Shown here in pieces: positions 8,567-16,545 of a stretch of DNA of 64,000 nt (the first letter of the stretch is position 1; each line of letters opens with the position of its first letter). Origin of the DNA: DATBLE01 sp963837265 (GTDB lineage Bacteria > Actinomycetota > Thermoleophilia > Gaiellales > Gaiellaceae); contig CAWIMQ010000001.1 in assembly GCA_963837265.1 (NCBI GenBank), positions 558,001-622,000 of the forward strand. The letters are read 5' to 3'. The notes below the pieces were generated by a model. The model worked only from the letters and a program-made list of their open reading frames with translations. It was not told the origin of the DNA and searched no databases. Position numbers and translations under genes: made by a program.

Positions 8567-9505
8567 ATGAGCGCTGTGCCAGGGCTGAAGACACGTCGGC
8601 TTGGCCGAACCGGCTTCGAGATCAGCGTCATCGGACTCGGAGCCTGGGCAATCGGCGGCGGATGGGGCCCGCAGGACGACCGCGACTCGCTCGCGGCTAT
8701 CCGCCGGGCCCTCGACCGCGGCGTCAACTGGATCGATACGGCGGCGTCCTACGGTTGGGGACATGCCGAAGAGGTGGTTGGAAAGGCGATTCGTGGCCTG
8801 TCCGAGCCGCCCTTCGTCTTTACGAAGTGCTCGAACCTGAAGGGGCCGAGCCGGGAAAATCCGGTGCTGCACGACCTGTCGCGCGAGTCGATCCGACGCG
8901 AGATCGAGCTCAGCCTGAACCGGCTTGGCGTCGAGGCAATAGACCTCTATCAACTCCATTGGCCGCTTCCCGACGAGGGGATCGAGGAAGGCTGGTCCAC
9001 CCTCGCCGAACTCAAGGCCGAGGGGAAGGTACGCCACATCGGAGTCTCCAACTTCGACGTAGCCCAACTCGAGCGCGCGGAGGCCATCGCCCCCGTCGAG
9101 TCACTCCAACCGCCCTACTCCCTCGTCAGCCGCGCGATCGAAGAGAACGGAGTGCTCACCTGGTGCGCTGAGCACGATACGGGGGTGATCGTCTACTCGC
9201 CCATGGGCTCCGGCCTGCTGACAGGAGCGATGACGCGCGAGCGGCTCGAGAGCTTCGGCGACGACGACTGGCGAAGTCGGGATCCCCGCTTCCAAGGGCC
9301 TGACGTGCCGGCGAAGCTTGAGCTGGCCGAGAGGCTGAGCCGCTATTCCGATCGCCGAGGCGCACATGCGGGCGCCGTCGCGGTGGCGTGGACGCTCCTG
9401 CGACCCGAGGTGACCGGTGCGATCGTCGGATTGCGGCGACCGGACCAGGTCGACGACATCGTTCCTGCCGCCGCCCAGCTCGACGTGACCGATCTCGACG
9501 TATGA
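8567..9505 (+). CDS. Aldo/keto reductase
   Basis: About 312 residues, an NAD(P)H-dependent (beta/alpha)8 oxidoreductase. The tetrad is visible: Asp and Tyr in WIDTAASYGWGH, Lys in FVFTKCSN, His in YQLHWP. The YakC/Tas-like segment VRHIGVSNFDVAQL follows. The ATG at 8567 was preferred; a GTG at 8555 that overlaps the previous stop is the alternative. It is cotranscribed with the upstream genes (8 bases or overlap) and is probably another redox step. Confidence 0.88.
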   Translation: MSAVPGLKTRRLGRTGFEISVIGLGAWAIGGGWGPQDDRDSLAAIRRALDRGVNWIDTAASYGWGHAEEVVGKAIRGLSEPPFVFTKCSNLKGPSRENPVLHDLSRESIRREIELSLNRLGVEAIDLYQLHWPLPDEGIEEGWSTLAELKAEGKVRHIGVSNFDVAQLERAEAIAPVESLQPPYSLVSRAIEENGVLTWCAEHDTGVIVYSPMGSGLLTGAMTRERLESFGDDDWRSRDPRFQGPDVPAKLELAERLSRYSDRRGAHAGAVAVAWTLLRPEVTGAIVGLRRPDQVDDIVPAAAQLDVTDLDV

Positions 9506-9515
9506 GACCCGGCGG

Positions 9516-10235
9516 GTGGTGACCACAGCCAGCTCGCAGCCTGCCGTCGGCGCGCCGCAGGCCGGGATCCGGGCGCCGCTTGCGCTCGCGTTCGCGGCCG
9601 GGTGGCTCCTCAGTAATGTCGGGGCTGTCGCGGATCCGATGACCCGCGCGTACGGCGTCTCGCTTGCTCTGATCGGCGTGCTGGCAGCTGCCTCGATCGC
9701 CGCACACACAGTGATGCAGGTTCCCGCCGGGCACTTCATCGACCGGTACGGAGCCGGCCCTGCCGGAATCTGCGGCCTCGCGATGCTGTTCGCGGCCGAC
9801 GCGATCGGCGCGATCGTTCCAGATCCGGTTCTGGCTTTCGCCGCTCGTTCTGTCGTCGGCGTAGGTACGGCGCTCTGCTTCCTGGCAGGCAGTGACCTGC
9901 TGCGGTCGTCGCCGGCGTCTCAGGCTGGCAGCGGCCGCCTGGGTCTCGGCATCGTCGCCTGTCTTTGGGCTGCGGCGGTGTTCGTGCTCCCCGGCATGAA
10001 TACCCAGCCAACGCGCTGGTCGACCCGGATCAAGCAGACCGTCGACTCGTCCCAACCGGAGGGTAGCGGCTGGGTTCAGCCCATGACTGACGCCAACCGC
10101 TACCAGCCGGAATCGGTGAGGCGAGGCGGAGAACCATTCGCGTCCGTCGCACGCTGCCAAGGAGAGCCGTCAGCCCTCCTGTGCTCCGCGGCGGCTACGA
10201 ACCCGTCCACGGAACCACCGGTGGAGTGGAAATGA
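9516..10235 (+). pseudogene. MFS transporter, N-terminal fragment
   Basis: Begins at GTG 9516, 10 bases after the aldo/keto reductase. The first 155 or so residues are a clear major-facilitator N-terminus: membrane helices, the loop 2-3 motif GHFIDRYGAGPAG, and GVGTALCFLAGSDLL. After about 9990 the frame becomes hydrophilic and unlike any transporter (TQPTRWSTRIK onward) and stops at 10235. About 60 percent of a normal 400-residue protein is missing. Deletion decay is the simplest reading; import would then rest on the ABC system. Confidence 0.75.
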
Positions 10236-10246
10236 AAGGAGCAGAC

Positions 10247-11200
10247 ATGCACCAGCAGCGACCCCTGAAGGTCGGCCTCGAACTGATCATGCTGTACGAC
10301 CCGCCATTTTGGAATCTCACAGAGTTCAACGACTTCTACAACCCTGCGGTCCTCTCACCTGAGAAGTTCTGGGACCGCGCTCTCGACACGGTCGCCGACA
10401 CCGGAGTCGACGGAATCGAGATAACATGGGGCCCCGGGAACTGGCAGAGCGCACTCACGCGCTATGGATCCGGAAAGGCGTTCAAGGACGCGCTCGACCA
10501 GAGGGGCCTCGAGTTGTGCAGCTGCTTCGTTGCCTCTCTCGTTGTTAACGGTGGCTGGCATGCGGGCGATGACCCGAGTGAGGTCGTGAACGAGATCACC
10601 GAATGCTCGGCCTTCCTCGCAGATGCAGGATGCGACATCCTGATCACGGGCCTTCCCCTTCGAAGGACGTGGAACGCCGAGCCTCCAATGTTCGTCGACC
10701 ACGCATACGCTGAGGAGCTGGCAGGCGTGATCAACGCGATGGGCTACGCGGCAGCCCGCAACGGCGTGCGCTTGGCGATCCATCCCGAAGCCCATGCGGT
10801 CTTCTGGCTGAAACGCGATATCGACCTCTTCCTCTCCCTGACCGACCCAGTGTACGTGTGGTTCTGCCCGGACACGTGCCACATCACGCTGGGGCGCGGA
10901 GATCCGGTCGAGATCATGCGGGAGCACAAGGGCCGTCTGCTCATCTCGCACTGGAAGGATGCGCGCGGGGCCGTACCGGTCCGCTACCCAATCGACGAGA
11001 ACGTCTTTAAGTCGCATCACCCGTTCATGGCACGGATGGGCGAAGGGCAAGTCGACTGGCATTCGGTCGTCCGGCTCATGCGCGAGATCAGCTTCAGCGG
11101 GTGGGCCGTCCTTGAGCTTGATGCGGCGGCCGATCCGCCCATGCAGATTCGCGAAGCCGCGCAGTTCGCAGACAGGATGCTCCGGGCAACGTACGAGTAG
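10247..11200 (+). CDS. Sugar phosphate isomerase/epimerase (xylose isomerase-like TIM barrel)
   Basis: 317 residues of the AP endonuclease 2/IolE-like TIM-barrel family. Metal-binding type residues are seen in IHPEAHAVF, FCPDTCHITLG, ISHWKDARG and a C-terminal VLELD. Members isomerise or epimerise keto sugars, or dehydrate inosose. ATG 10247 was chosen because AAAGGAG ends 6 bases before it; an earlier ATG at 10232 lacks a site. It is the last gene of the catabolic operon and supports a sugar or cyclitol substrate. Confidence 0.85.
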   Translation: MHQQRPLKVGLELIMLYDPPFWNLTEFNDFYNPAVLSPEKFWDRALDTVADTGVDGIEITWGPGNWQSALTRYGSGKAFKDALDQRGLELCSCFVASLVVNGGWHAGDDPSEVVNEITECSAFLADAGCDILITGLPLRRTWNAEPPMFVDHAYAEELAGVINAMGYAAARNGVRLAIHPEAHAVFWLKRDIDLFLSLTDPVYVWFCPDTCHITLGRGDPVEIMREHKGRLLISHWKDARGAVPVRYPIDENVFKSHHPFMARMGEGQVDWHSVVRLMREISFSGWAVLELDAAADPPMQIREAAQFADRMLRATYE

Positions 11201-11336
11201 CACCGAGCTCAGCGAAGGGCGGCGCGAGTCGCGGTCCTGCTCATTCCGTTCGCCGGTCACGGTCGAGGAGGTGCCACCTTGATCAGCACTGAGATCCAGC
11301 TGCATCCGCCCAGAGCTTCGCACCCGTGATCCATTC

Positions 11337-11492
11337 CTCGAGTTGGGCGTGTGGACCTCCTGTCGCGTGATCGGTGAAGAGAACGCGGAGGAGGCTGCGC
11401 GGCTCGTCGAGGATCTTGGATTTGGCGCGTTCTGGGGCGTGTGCCAGGCCGAAGCGCGGGCCGGTAGCTCAGTCGGTAGAGCAGGGGACTTT
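11337..11492 (+). pseudogene. Possible luciferase-like (LLM) oxidoreductase N-terminal scrap
   Basis: An open frame without a start codon reads LELGVWTSCRVIGEE, then AARLVEDLGFGAFWGV, which resembles the start of F420-dependent luciferase-like monooxygenases. It runs into the tRNA-Lys gene and stops there. No other part of such a gene is seen. The gap 11200-11458 otherwise holds nothing recognised. Confidence 0.3.
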
Positions 11493-11531
11493 TAATCCCC
11501 AAGGTCGCAGGTTCGATCCCTGCCCGGCCCA
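11458..11531 (+). tRNA. tRNA-Lys (TTT anticodon)
   Basis: A full cloverleaf folds: acceptor GGGCCGG/CCGGCCC, D arm GCTC/GAGC, anticodon arm GGGGA-CTTTTAA-TCCCC with anticodon TTT, T arm GCAGG-TTCGATC-CCTGC, discriminator A. The CCA is not encoded. The variable loop has six bases (AAGGTC), one more than usual; the downstream partial copy has one C fewer at this point. The gene is the apparent insertion target of the decayed element that follows. Confidence 0.93.
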
Positions 11532-11764
11532 TCGCAGCCGAACAGACACGAGCCATCGCGAGATCAGCCGCCTCGTGGTCCGAGTGCACCCGAACTCCGC
11601 TCGGCATTGATACATCGCGAATCCCAAGGTCGACAGGGCGTACGGAGTAGGTGAGAGCACAGAAACTGGCTCGTCGAGACATGTCTGGTCAACGCCAGGC
11701 CAACAACTCGTTCGTCCGACGGCGGGGACCACTCGTACACTGAGCGATGGCGACGACGAGGACG

Positions 11765-12520
11765 CCCGCTCCCGCCCGCTCGACGGCGCGCCCTACCCGT
11801 ACGACCTTCGACGCGCCCGCAGGTCAAGTGCCGCGGGGGCGGCCGCACGGTCAACGTCTGCGTCGTGCACGCGGTCGGCGTCAACCAGCGAGGGCTCCGC
11901 GAGTCGCTCGGCCTCGACGTCGTCGCCTGCGAGGACGGCGCCGCCTGGCTCGCCTTCCTGCGCTCGCTCGTCGCCCGCGGCCTCGGCGGCGTCCGCCTGG
12001 TGAGCAGTGCCGCGCATCCCGGCCTCGCCGAGGCGTCGCAGCGTCGCTGCCCGGCGGCGCCTGCAGCGCTGCCGCACGCACGCGATGCGCGACCTGCTAC
12101 CCGCGTCGACGAGCGCGCAGGCTTCGTCGGGTTCATCGTGCGACCATCTTCGTCAGCCCGGCTGCCGACATCGTCGAGAGCAGCACAGCCGGAGCTCGAC
12201 CTGGGCGCGACGCGCTTTCCCCGAAGCTGCTGCGCTGCTCGACGAGGCGGCGCCCGACCTGCTCGCCTTCACGGCGTTTCCGAAAGAGCACTGGCGGCAG
12301 CTGTGGAGCAACAACTCGCACGAGCGGCAGAGACGCGGAGATCCGCCTCCGCGCCGAGGTCGTCGGCATCTTCCCCGCCGGGCCGCGGTCGTCCGCCTCG
12401 TCGGCGCCGTCCTCGCCGACCAGCACGACGCGTGGGCCGTCGCGACGCCGCCGCAGATGAGCGTCGAGTCGCTCGCAAAGCCCTCGCCGACCCCGTCGAC
12501 GAGCGCCGAGGCGTTGATCG
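11765..12520 (+). pseudogene. IS256-family transposase relic
   Basis: Several frames together give a decayed IS256-type (mutator) transposase: LDGAPYPYD, KCRGGGRTVNV, GVNQRGLRESLGLDV, EDGAAWLAFLRSLVARGL, RCRTHAMRDLL, FPEAAALLDEAAPDLLAF, FPKEHWRQLWSNN and RAAVVRLVGAVLADQHD. The order and spacing match the family, but at least three frameshifts and lost stretches break it. The second catalytic Asp region (normally SDAHxGL) reads SSAAHPGL, so it is dead. No terminal repeats could be recognised. It lies between tRNA-Lys and the duplicated 3' half of that tRNA. Confidence 0.72.
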
Positions 12521-12768
12521 CTCGTTCCCGGGATCTCGACCGTGCCGGGCATCGGCCCCGAGCGCGCTCGCGCGCTCGAAGAGACGTTCACTCTACGTCG
12601 CAACGCGGCCCCCGCTCATGGGTCCTGACGTTGTCGTGCGAGACACCGATCTGGGTCACCGTCGGTCAACATGCAGCCTCGAACACGGCCGACGGCATGC
12701 GAGCCCATTCCGCTCGGTGAAGCGCCATCCCGTAGCGGCGCGAGAGCCTACGAGGACGACGGCACCCC

Positions 12769-12810
12769 CTTTTAATCCCAAGGTCGCAGGTTCGATCCCT
12801 GCCCGGCCCA
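12769..12810 (+). repeat. Duplicated 3' half of tRNA-Lys (attachment-site-like direct repeat)
   Basis: 42 bases from CTTTTAATCCC to CCGGCCCA repeat tRNA-Lys positions 11489-11531, differing only by one missing C. No acceptor 5' arm or D arm precedes it, so it is not a gene. A tRNA 3' end repeated at distance is the footprint of site-specific integration into tRNA genes, one copy rebuilding the tRNA and the other marking the far end. Confidence 0.85.
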
Positions 12811-12848
12811 CTGAGGAAGGCCCTGTAAACGGGCCTTTCCGTTCTCAG
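12811..12848 (+). terminator. Stem-loop after the tRNA-Lys 3' copy (likely the native tRNA terminator)
   Basis: AAGGCCC (12817-12823) pairs with GGGCCTT (12831-12837) around a 7-base loop, nested in an outer CTGAG/CTCAG pair, immediately after the tRNA fragment. It looks like the original tRNA-Lys terminator, displaced from the intact gene by the insertion. Confidence 0.6.
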
Positions 12849-12938
12849 ACGAGTCGGCTTCGAAGGCCATGGGCCGCACAAGGGGCCACGAGCCTTCCTC
12901 ATCCGAGACTCCACCTTGGTCTTGCACACGGACCTGAG

Positions 12939-13101
12939 GCGAGGGCGAGACCGACGACGAGATCGCCGAGGCGGTCGGCATGAGCATGGAGTGGATCAGC
13001 CGATCTCTCAACTCGTACTTGAGAAAGGGGATGCCGGAGTCTCTTCGAATCGACTGGCGACGCGGCTCCCAGGGAACGGCTGTCCTCTCGCGCCGGTTCT
13101 A
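12939..13101 (+). pseudogene. C-terminal scrap of an unidentified helix-turn-helix-like protein
   Basis: Following an in-frame TGA, the frame reads GETDDEIAEAVGMSMEWI, SRSLNSYLRKGMPESLRIDW, ending RGSQGTAVLSRRF and a stop. Codon use looks genuine and the opening resembles a helix-turn-helix, but there is no convincing start (ATG at 12979 is possible). The family is not recognised. Confidence 0.35.
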
Positions 13102-13268
13102 GCCGCCGCCCGGAGCTCGCTCAGGTAGACGTGGAACGGGTGCGACTCGTTGCCGCGCAGGTTCAGTGGAAGATCCAGCCCCGCGATCAGCTCCTCCTCG
13201 ACCGTCCAGGGCTCCGGATGCACGGCCTCGATCGGCTCTTCCGGCTCGCGGCCGAGAAGGGTCGCGGT
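13096..13268 (-). pseudogene. C-terminal fragment resembling GIY-YIG nuclease-like proteins
   Basis: The minus-strand frame reads TVEEELIAGLDLPLNLRGN then ESHPFHVYLSELRAAAR, the ending typical of a small family of GIY-YIG-type proteins in actinobacteria. The catalytic GIY and YIG motifs are absent and an in-frame stop lies just upstream (13269-13271). It is a remnant. Confidence 0.45.
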
Positions 13269-13279
13269 TCACGCCCGCG

Positions 13280-13605
13280 ATGTTCGCCGAGATGGCAGGC
13301 CGCTTCTCCCGCCTTCGCCCGGACGAGTTCGGCCTCGACGCGACGCAGTACGAACAGCTCGAGCGCAAGGTCATCGACTGGCAGGAACGAGCACGAAACC
13401 AGTGAGCCGCGCCACCTCTCCGTCGGTCAAGATCATCGTCGACGTCCACGAGCGGCAGAGCGGGATCGCCGAGACCCTCCGCGAGCTCGGCTCCCGTGGA
13501 CGAGGATCGGCGAGCACGTCGGCCAGCGAAACCTCGCCGTCACAGCCATGTGCTTGCCGACGAGCCCGAGCTCGACTACGCGGAACTGCTCGAACGTTCC
13601 TGACG
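13280..13605 (+). pseudogene. Gene scraps: unknown C-terminus plus ERCC4-type nuclease N-terminus
   Basis: From 13280 to 13405 an ORF ends in EFGLDATQYEQLERKVIDWQ and a TGA. A GTG at 13402 overlaps that stop and opens a frame with KIIVDVHERQSGIAETLREL, the metal-binding start of ERCC4-type nucleases. About 30 codons later the frame is lost. A third frame near 13543-13605 ends in VLADEPELDYAELLERS. None forms a full domain, so this is a patchwork of truncated genes. Confidence 0.45.
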
Positions 13606-13615
13606 ACTTCCCCGC

Positions 13616-13933
13616 TCAGAGCGCAAGTACGAGCGCGAGAGCCGCATCAAGGTCGCGGAGCTCGCTTGCGCTCAGCCGGCCGACCGAGTCCCCGAGGCGC
13701 TCCGGGCTCACAGCGGTCGTCTGCTCTACGAGCACGCGAGTCGGTGAGCCGTCGAGATCGATGGTCGGTCGAAACGACCTGGGCGGCGCGGCCGTCGACG
13801 TTGGCGCAACGAGCACGGTCGAAAGTGCGAGGAGCTCGTCTGCCTGAACGATCACGGCATAGCGGGCGCCTCGCTGCTCCGAGGCGCGCGCGCCGCGAGG
13901 GATACGCAGCCGGAAGACCTCGCCGCGGACCAC
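13616..13933 (-). CDS. MazF-family endoribonuclease toxin
   Basis: 105 residues. It starts RGEVFRLRIPRG, then ARYAVIVQADELLALSTVLV, then FRPTIDLDGSPTRVLVEQTT and a final LVLAL. This is the MazF/PemK barrel: an RNA-cleaving toxin inhibited by a neighbouring antitoxin. GTG 13933 lies 3 bases after the antitoxin stop, the standard antitoxin-first arrangement. The length is right for the family and no damage is seen, unlike the surrounding DNA. Confidence 0.85.
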   Translation of the reverse strand: MVRGEVFRLRIPRGARASEQRGARYAVIVQADELLALSTVLVAPTSTAAPPRSFRPTIDLDGSPTRVLVEQTTAVSPERLGDSVGRLSASELRDLDAALALVLAL

Positions 13934-13936
13934 GGC

Positions 13937-14188
13937 CTAACCGCCGTCGTTCCAGGCTGCCGAGATCGCGTCCATCTCCTCGCGGACGCGGAGGGCCTCT
14001 GCGACGTCGTCAGGGTCGGCCGCCGCGGCCTCGGCTTCCAGACGCAGGGCGCTCTTTCGTCTCCGCAGCTCCGCAGCCTCGTGGAGCGCCAGCCGAATCG
14101 CCCCGGAGTCGCTGTGGCCCTCGTTGCGCAGAAGCGCGAGATCCTGCTCGGAACGCTCGTCCAGTCGAGCCTGCACCGTTCTCGGCAT
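13937..14188 (-). CDS. Ribbon-helix-helix antitoxin of the MazF pair
   Basis: 83 residues. The N-terminal MPRTVQARLDERSEQDLALL and GHSDSGAIRLALHEAAEL look like a ribbon-helix-helix DNA-binding region, followed by an acidic C-terminal tail that would occupy the toxin. ATG 14188 has no Shine-Dalgarno, but TACACT on the minus strand ends 6 bases before it, fitting a leaderless transcript. The partner toxin follows directly. Antitoxins of this kind repress their own promoter. Confidence 0.8.
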   Translation of the reverse strand: MPRTVQARLDERSEQDLALLRNEGHSDSGAIRLALHEAAELRRRKSALRLEAEAAAADPDDVAEALRVREEMDAISAAWNDGG

Positions 14189-14192
14189 CTTC

Positions 14193-14216
14193 GTAGTGTA
14201 TTACAGAACGTACTAC
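14193..14216. promoter_or_regulatory. AT-rich operator/promoter of the toxin-antitoxin pair
   Basis: GTAGT (14193-14197) and ACTAC (14212-14216) form an inverted repeat around an AT-rich core that also holds the probable -10 box. It is far less GC-rich than its surroundings and sits just before the antitoxin start, the usual autoregulation site. Confidence 0.5.
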
Positions 14217-14329
14217 AGCAACGTCCCCGCAAGCAGCCGCGACCAGCACAGCTCGACGGTCAACCTAACCGGGGCGGGTCTGGCCGTAGCCGACCGGGAT
14301 CGGCTCACGCGGCTCCAACAGGTCGCACT

Positions 14330-14522
14330 GGCGAGCCCACGCCGGACCGTGCGCTGGAAATGAACGGATCCAGCTTCGACGCGCCCGCGCACGACAACGG
14401 GCACAGCGCCCGCGTGATCGTGTCGCGATGCACCCCATCAACCGATGGATCGTGCGCTTCGAACGCTTCTCAACGAAGTACAACCGCCTGATCTCGGCCC
14501 ACAGCTCCACGCCGATCACCAC
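14330..14522 (-). mobile_element. IS21-family IstA transposase N-terminal remnant
   Basis: The minus-strand frame reads VIGVELWAEIRRLYFVEKRS then KRTIHRLMG, matching the helix-turn-helix start of IS21 IstA proteins, and then loses similarity. No DDE core, IstB or terminal repeats are nearby. It is a dead fragment of at most 60 codons. Confidence 0.55.
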
Positions 14523-14639
14523 TCCCTCCTCGCCTGACAACCAGGCGAGCCTCCGCGACCAGCCGGACAACCCCCGGCTCAGCGCCGACTGGTCCAGATC
14601 TCAACCGGCGCAGGTGGTCCAGTAGTCAGACGGCGCTGT

Positions 14640-14860
14640 CTATCCGCCCACGGCGCCGGAAGGATCTCCGTGCCTGGCGGCGATTGCCGCAACACCGGCG
14701 AGGCCCGCCCCGCCCTCTTCGACCGGCGTCCACTCGTCTCTTCGCTCGTCGTAGAAGTACCAGATATCCGAATCGTCCCGCGACCACCAATAGCCGTCAT
14801 GGAAACGCCAAGCCGGAGAGTCCTTCTGGCAGTGCGGACATGTCCACGAGGCGCGTCCTC
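14640..14860 (-). pseudogene. Small CxxC-containing ORF without a start codon
   Basis: The frame ending at TAG 14640-14642 reads CPHCQKDSPAWRFHDGYWW, then DIWYFYDERRDEWTPVEEGG, then AIAARHGDPSGAVGG. The aromatic, acidic body and CPHC look like a real small protein, perhaps with half a zinc ribbon. No ATG, GTG or TTG precedes it in frame before the cyclase gene end, so it is truncated or uses an unusual start. The family is not recognised. The rest of 14523-14640 shows nothing. Confidence 0.4.
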
Positions 14861-14920
14861 GGCGCCTTGATGGCGGGGCGGGAGAGTGAGGATCCGTCTC
14901 TGCACCCTTGCGCCGGTGTG

Positions 14921-16246
14921 TCAGCCGTTGGAGACGGAGAAGAGGCGCTTTGTTCCGTCGATTCCTTTCAGCTCGTGCACGCCGCGGTCCTCGAACCGGA
15001 GGCCAGAGCCGGCGACGACGTCCTTGACCGTCTCTGACACGAGCACTTCGCTACCGGACGCCTTCGCCATCACCCGTGCGGCCAGGTGGACTGCGATCCC
15101 GCGGAGGGCGCCGTTCCGCTCGAGAACCTCGCCGATGTGAACGCCGGCACGAACCCGGATGCCGAGCTCGGCCGCGGCCTCACGCTGTAACCGCTGTGCA
15201 GCGCGAACGGCGGCGACGGGACCGGGGAAGCTCGCCATCAGCCCGTCGCCGGTGCGGTCGACAATCCGCCCGCTTCCGGCGGTAACCGCGAGGTCGGCGA
15301 TGCGACTGTATCGGCCGAGCAGGTCGGCCCAGCTCTCATCGCCGAGCTCTCTGGCGACGCGCGTCGAGCTCTCGACGTCACACTGCAGGATCGTCGTGAC
15401 CGCACCGGGCTCGGACCTCGCGGGCCGGATGCCGGTGATGAAGTGCTCGATCTCCCCGCAGAGGGCCTCGACGTCTCCGAGCCAGAGGATGTGGTCGTCG
15501 CCCTCCAGCTCGACGAAGCGCCCGCCGGGGATCTGCTCAGCCATGTACCGGGCAGCGTCGGGCGGGCCGATCGGGTCACCTCGCCGGCTCAGGACGAGCG
15601 TCGGGGCACGAATCGCGCTGAGCAGTGGTCGGATGTCGATCTCCCAGTTCGCACGCCCCAATGCGGCGGCGGCGGACGGGCTCGCTCCGGCACGCTGGTA
15701 GGCCGCCCACCATTCGGCAAAGCGACGGTCGCCACGCGGCGCGAAGTTCTCCGCGAAGGCAAGGCTTCCCCACGCCTCCTCCACTTCCCTCAGATCATCC
15801 TCGCGCGACCGCTCGGGATCCCCCCACGGGTAGTCGTCTGTGACGTGGAAACACGCCTGCGTCCCGTACAGCGTCAAGCTCTGCACGCGTTCTGGGTGCA
15901 TGACTGCGAGCAGCACGGCGAGCGGGCCACCCTCGCTCCAGCCGATGACATGGGCCCGTTCCAGCCCGACCGCGTCCAGCACCGCGCGCGCGTCCTCCAT
16001 CCGCTCCTCCAACGTCGCCACCCCCGGCGGGCGGTCGGAAAGCCCCGTCCCCCGCTTGTCGAAACGCACCAGCCGGGCAAACGAGGTCATCCGCTCGCAC
16101 CAGCGCACCCAGGTCGGCTCCTCCCACTCCAGCGCCAGATGCGAGATCCAGCCGGGAATCATCAGCAGGTCAGGCGGATCCTCGCCAACGACCTGATAGG
16201 CGACGCTGACATCGCCATTGCGCACATACCGAACAGGCGGCGGCAT
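14921..16246 (-). CDS. Alpha/beta hydrolase fused to class III adenylate/guanylate cyclase
   Basis: 441 residues. Residues 1-270 form an alpha/beta hydrolase (GWSEGG nucleophile elbow; late acid/His region ELEGDDHILWLGD). Residues 275-441 form a class III cyclase domain: metal Asp in ILQCDVESST, second Asp in DRTGDGLM, then GIAVHLAARVM, where the usual transition-state Asn is His. That change is shared by many actinobacterial relatives and may lower activity. The ATG at 16246 was chosen over a TTG 12 codons upstream because the domain begins immediately after it. The likely role is cyclic-nucleotide signalling gated by a hydrolase-fold sensor; this is inference. Confidence 0.85.
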   Translation of the reverse strand: MPPPVRYVRNGDVSVAYQVVGEDPPDLLMIPGWISHLALEWEEPTWVRWCERMTSFARLVRFDKRGTGLSDRPPGVATLEERMEDARAVLDAVGLERAHVIGWSEGGPLAVLLAVMHPERVQSLTLYGTQACFHVTDDYPWGDPERSREDDLREVEEAWGSLAFAENFAPRGDRRFAEWWAAYQRAGASPSAAAALGRANWEIDIRPLLSAIRAPTLVLSRRGDPIGPPDAARYMAEQIPGGRFVELEGDDHILWLGDVEALCGEIEHFITGIRPARSEPGAVTTILQCDVESSTRVARELGDESWADLLGRYSRIADLAVTAGSGRIVDRTGDGLMASFPGPVAAVRAAQRLQREAAAELGIRVRAGVHIGEVLERNGALRGIAVHLAARVMAKASGSEVLVSETVKDVVAGSGLRFEDRGVHELKGIDGTKRLFSVSNG

Positions 16247-16510
16247 CGTCGCAATGATCCGCTTCCCCGCCCGAGCGATCAAGGCACAGCAACCGGAGTC
16301 GTGCTCCAGATAGGGCTCACCCTGCGAAGCGCGGCTGCTTGACTGGCCGGGCGAAAGGTCTCGGCTCGAACTCGTTGCAGAGGCAGGGACCCGCCGGCTG
16401 GTTGCCTCGTTTGCTTCCGCCGCCTCAGAAACTCATTCTGAAAGGTGTTCCAACACCGCCGCGCGCTCGGCCAGCAGCTGTTCCCGCGGCGCGACAACGG
16501 CAATGCCCGG

Positions 16511-16542
16511 AGAGCAGGGATGGAGGAGAGCAGGGATGGAGG
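16511..16542. repeat. 16-bp tandem duplication
   Basis: AGAGCAGGGATGGAGG occurs twice head to tail just beyond the glnS stop. The 300-base gap 16247-16545 between the cyclase and glnS genes holds no other recognised feature. Confidence 0.8.
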
Positions 16543-16545
16543 CCG

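Noticed and set aside
11865..12983. 372-codon frame across the IS256 relic
   Set aside because: Only its first 65 or so residues match the transposase; the rest is out of frame, so it is not a single gene.
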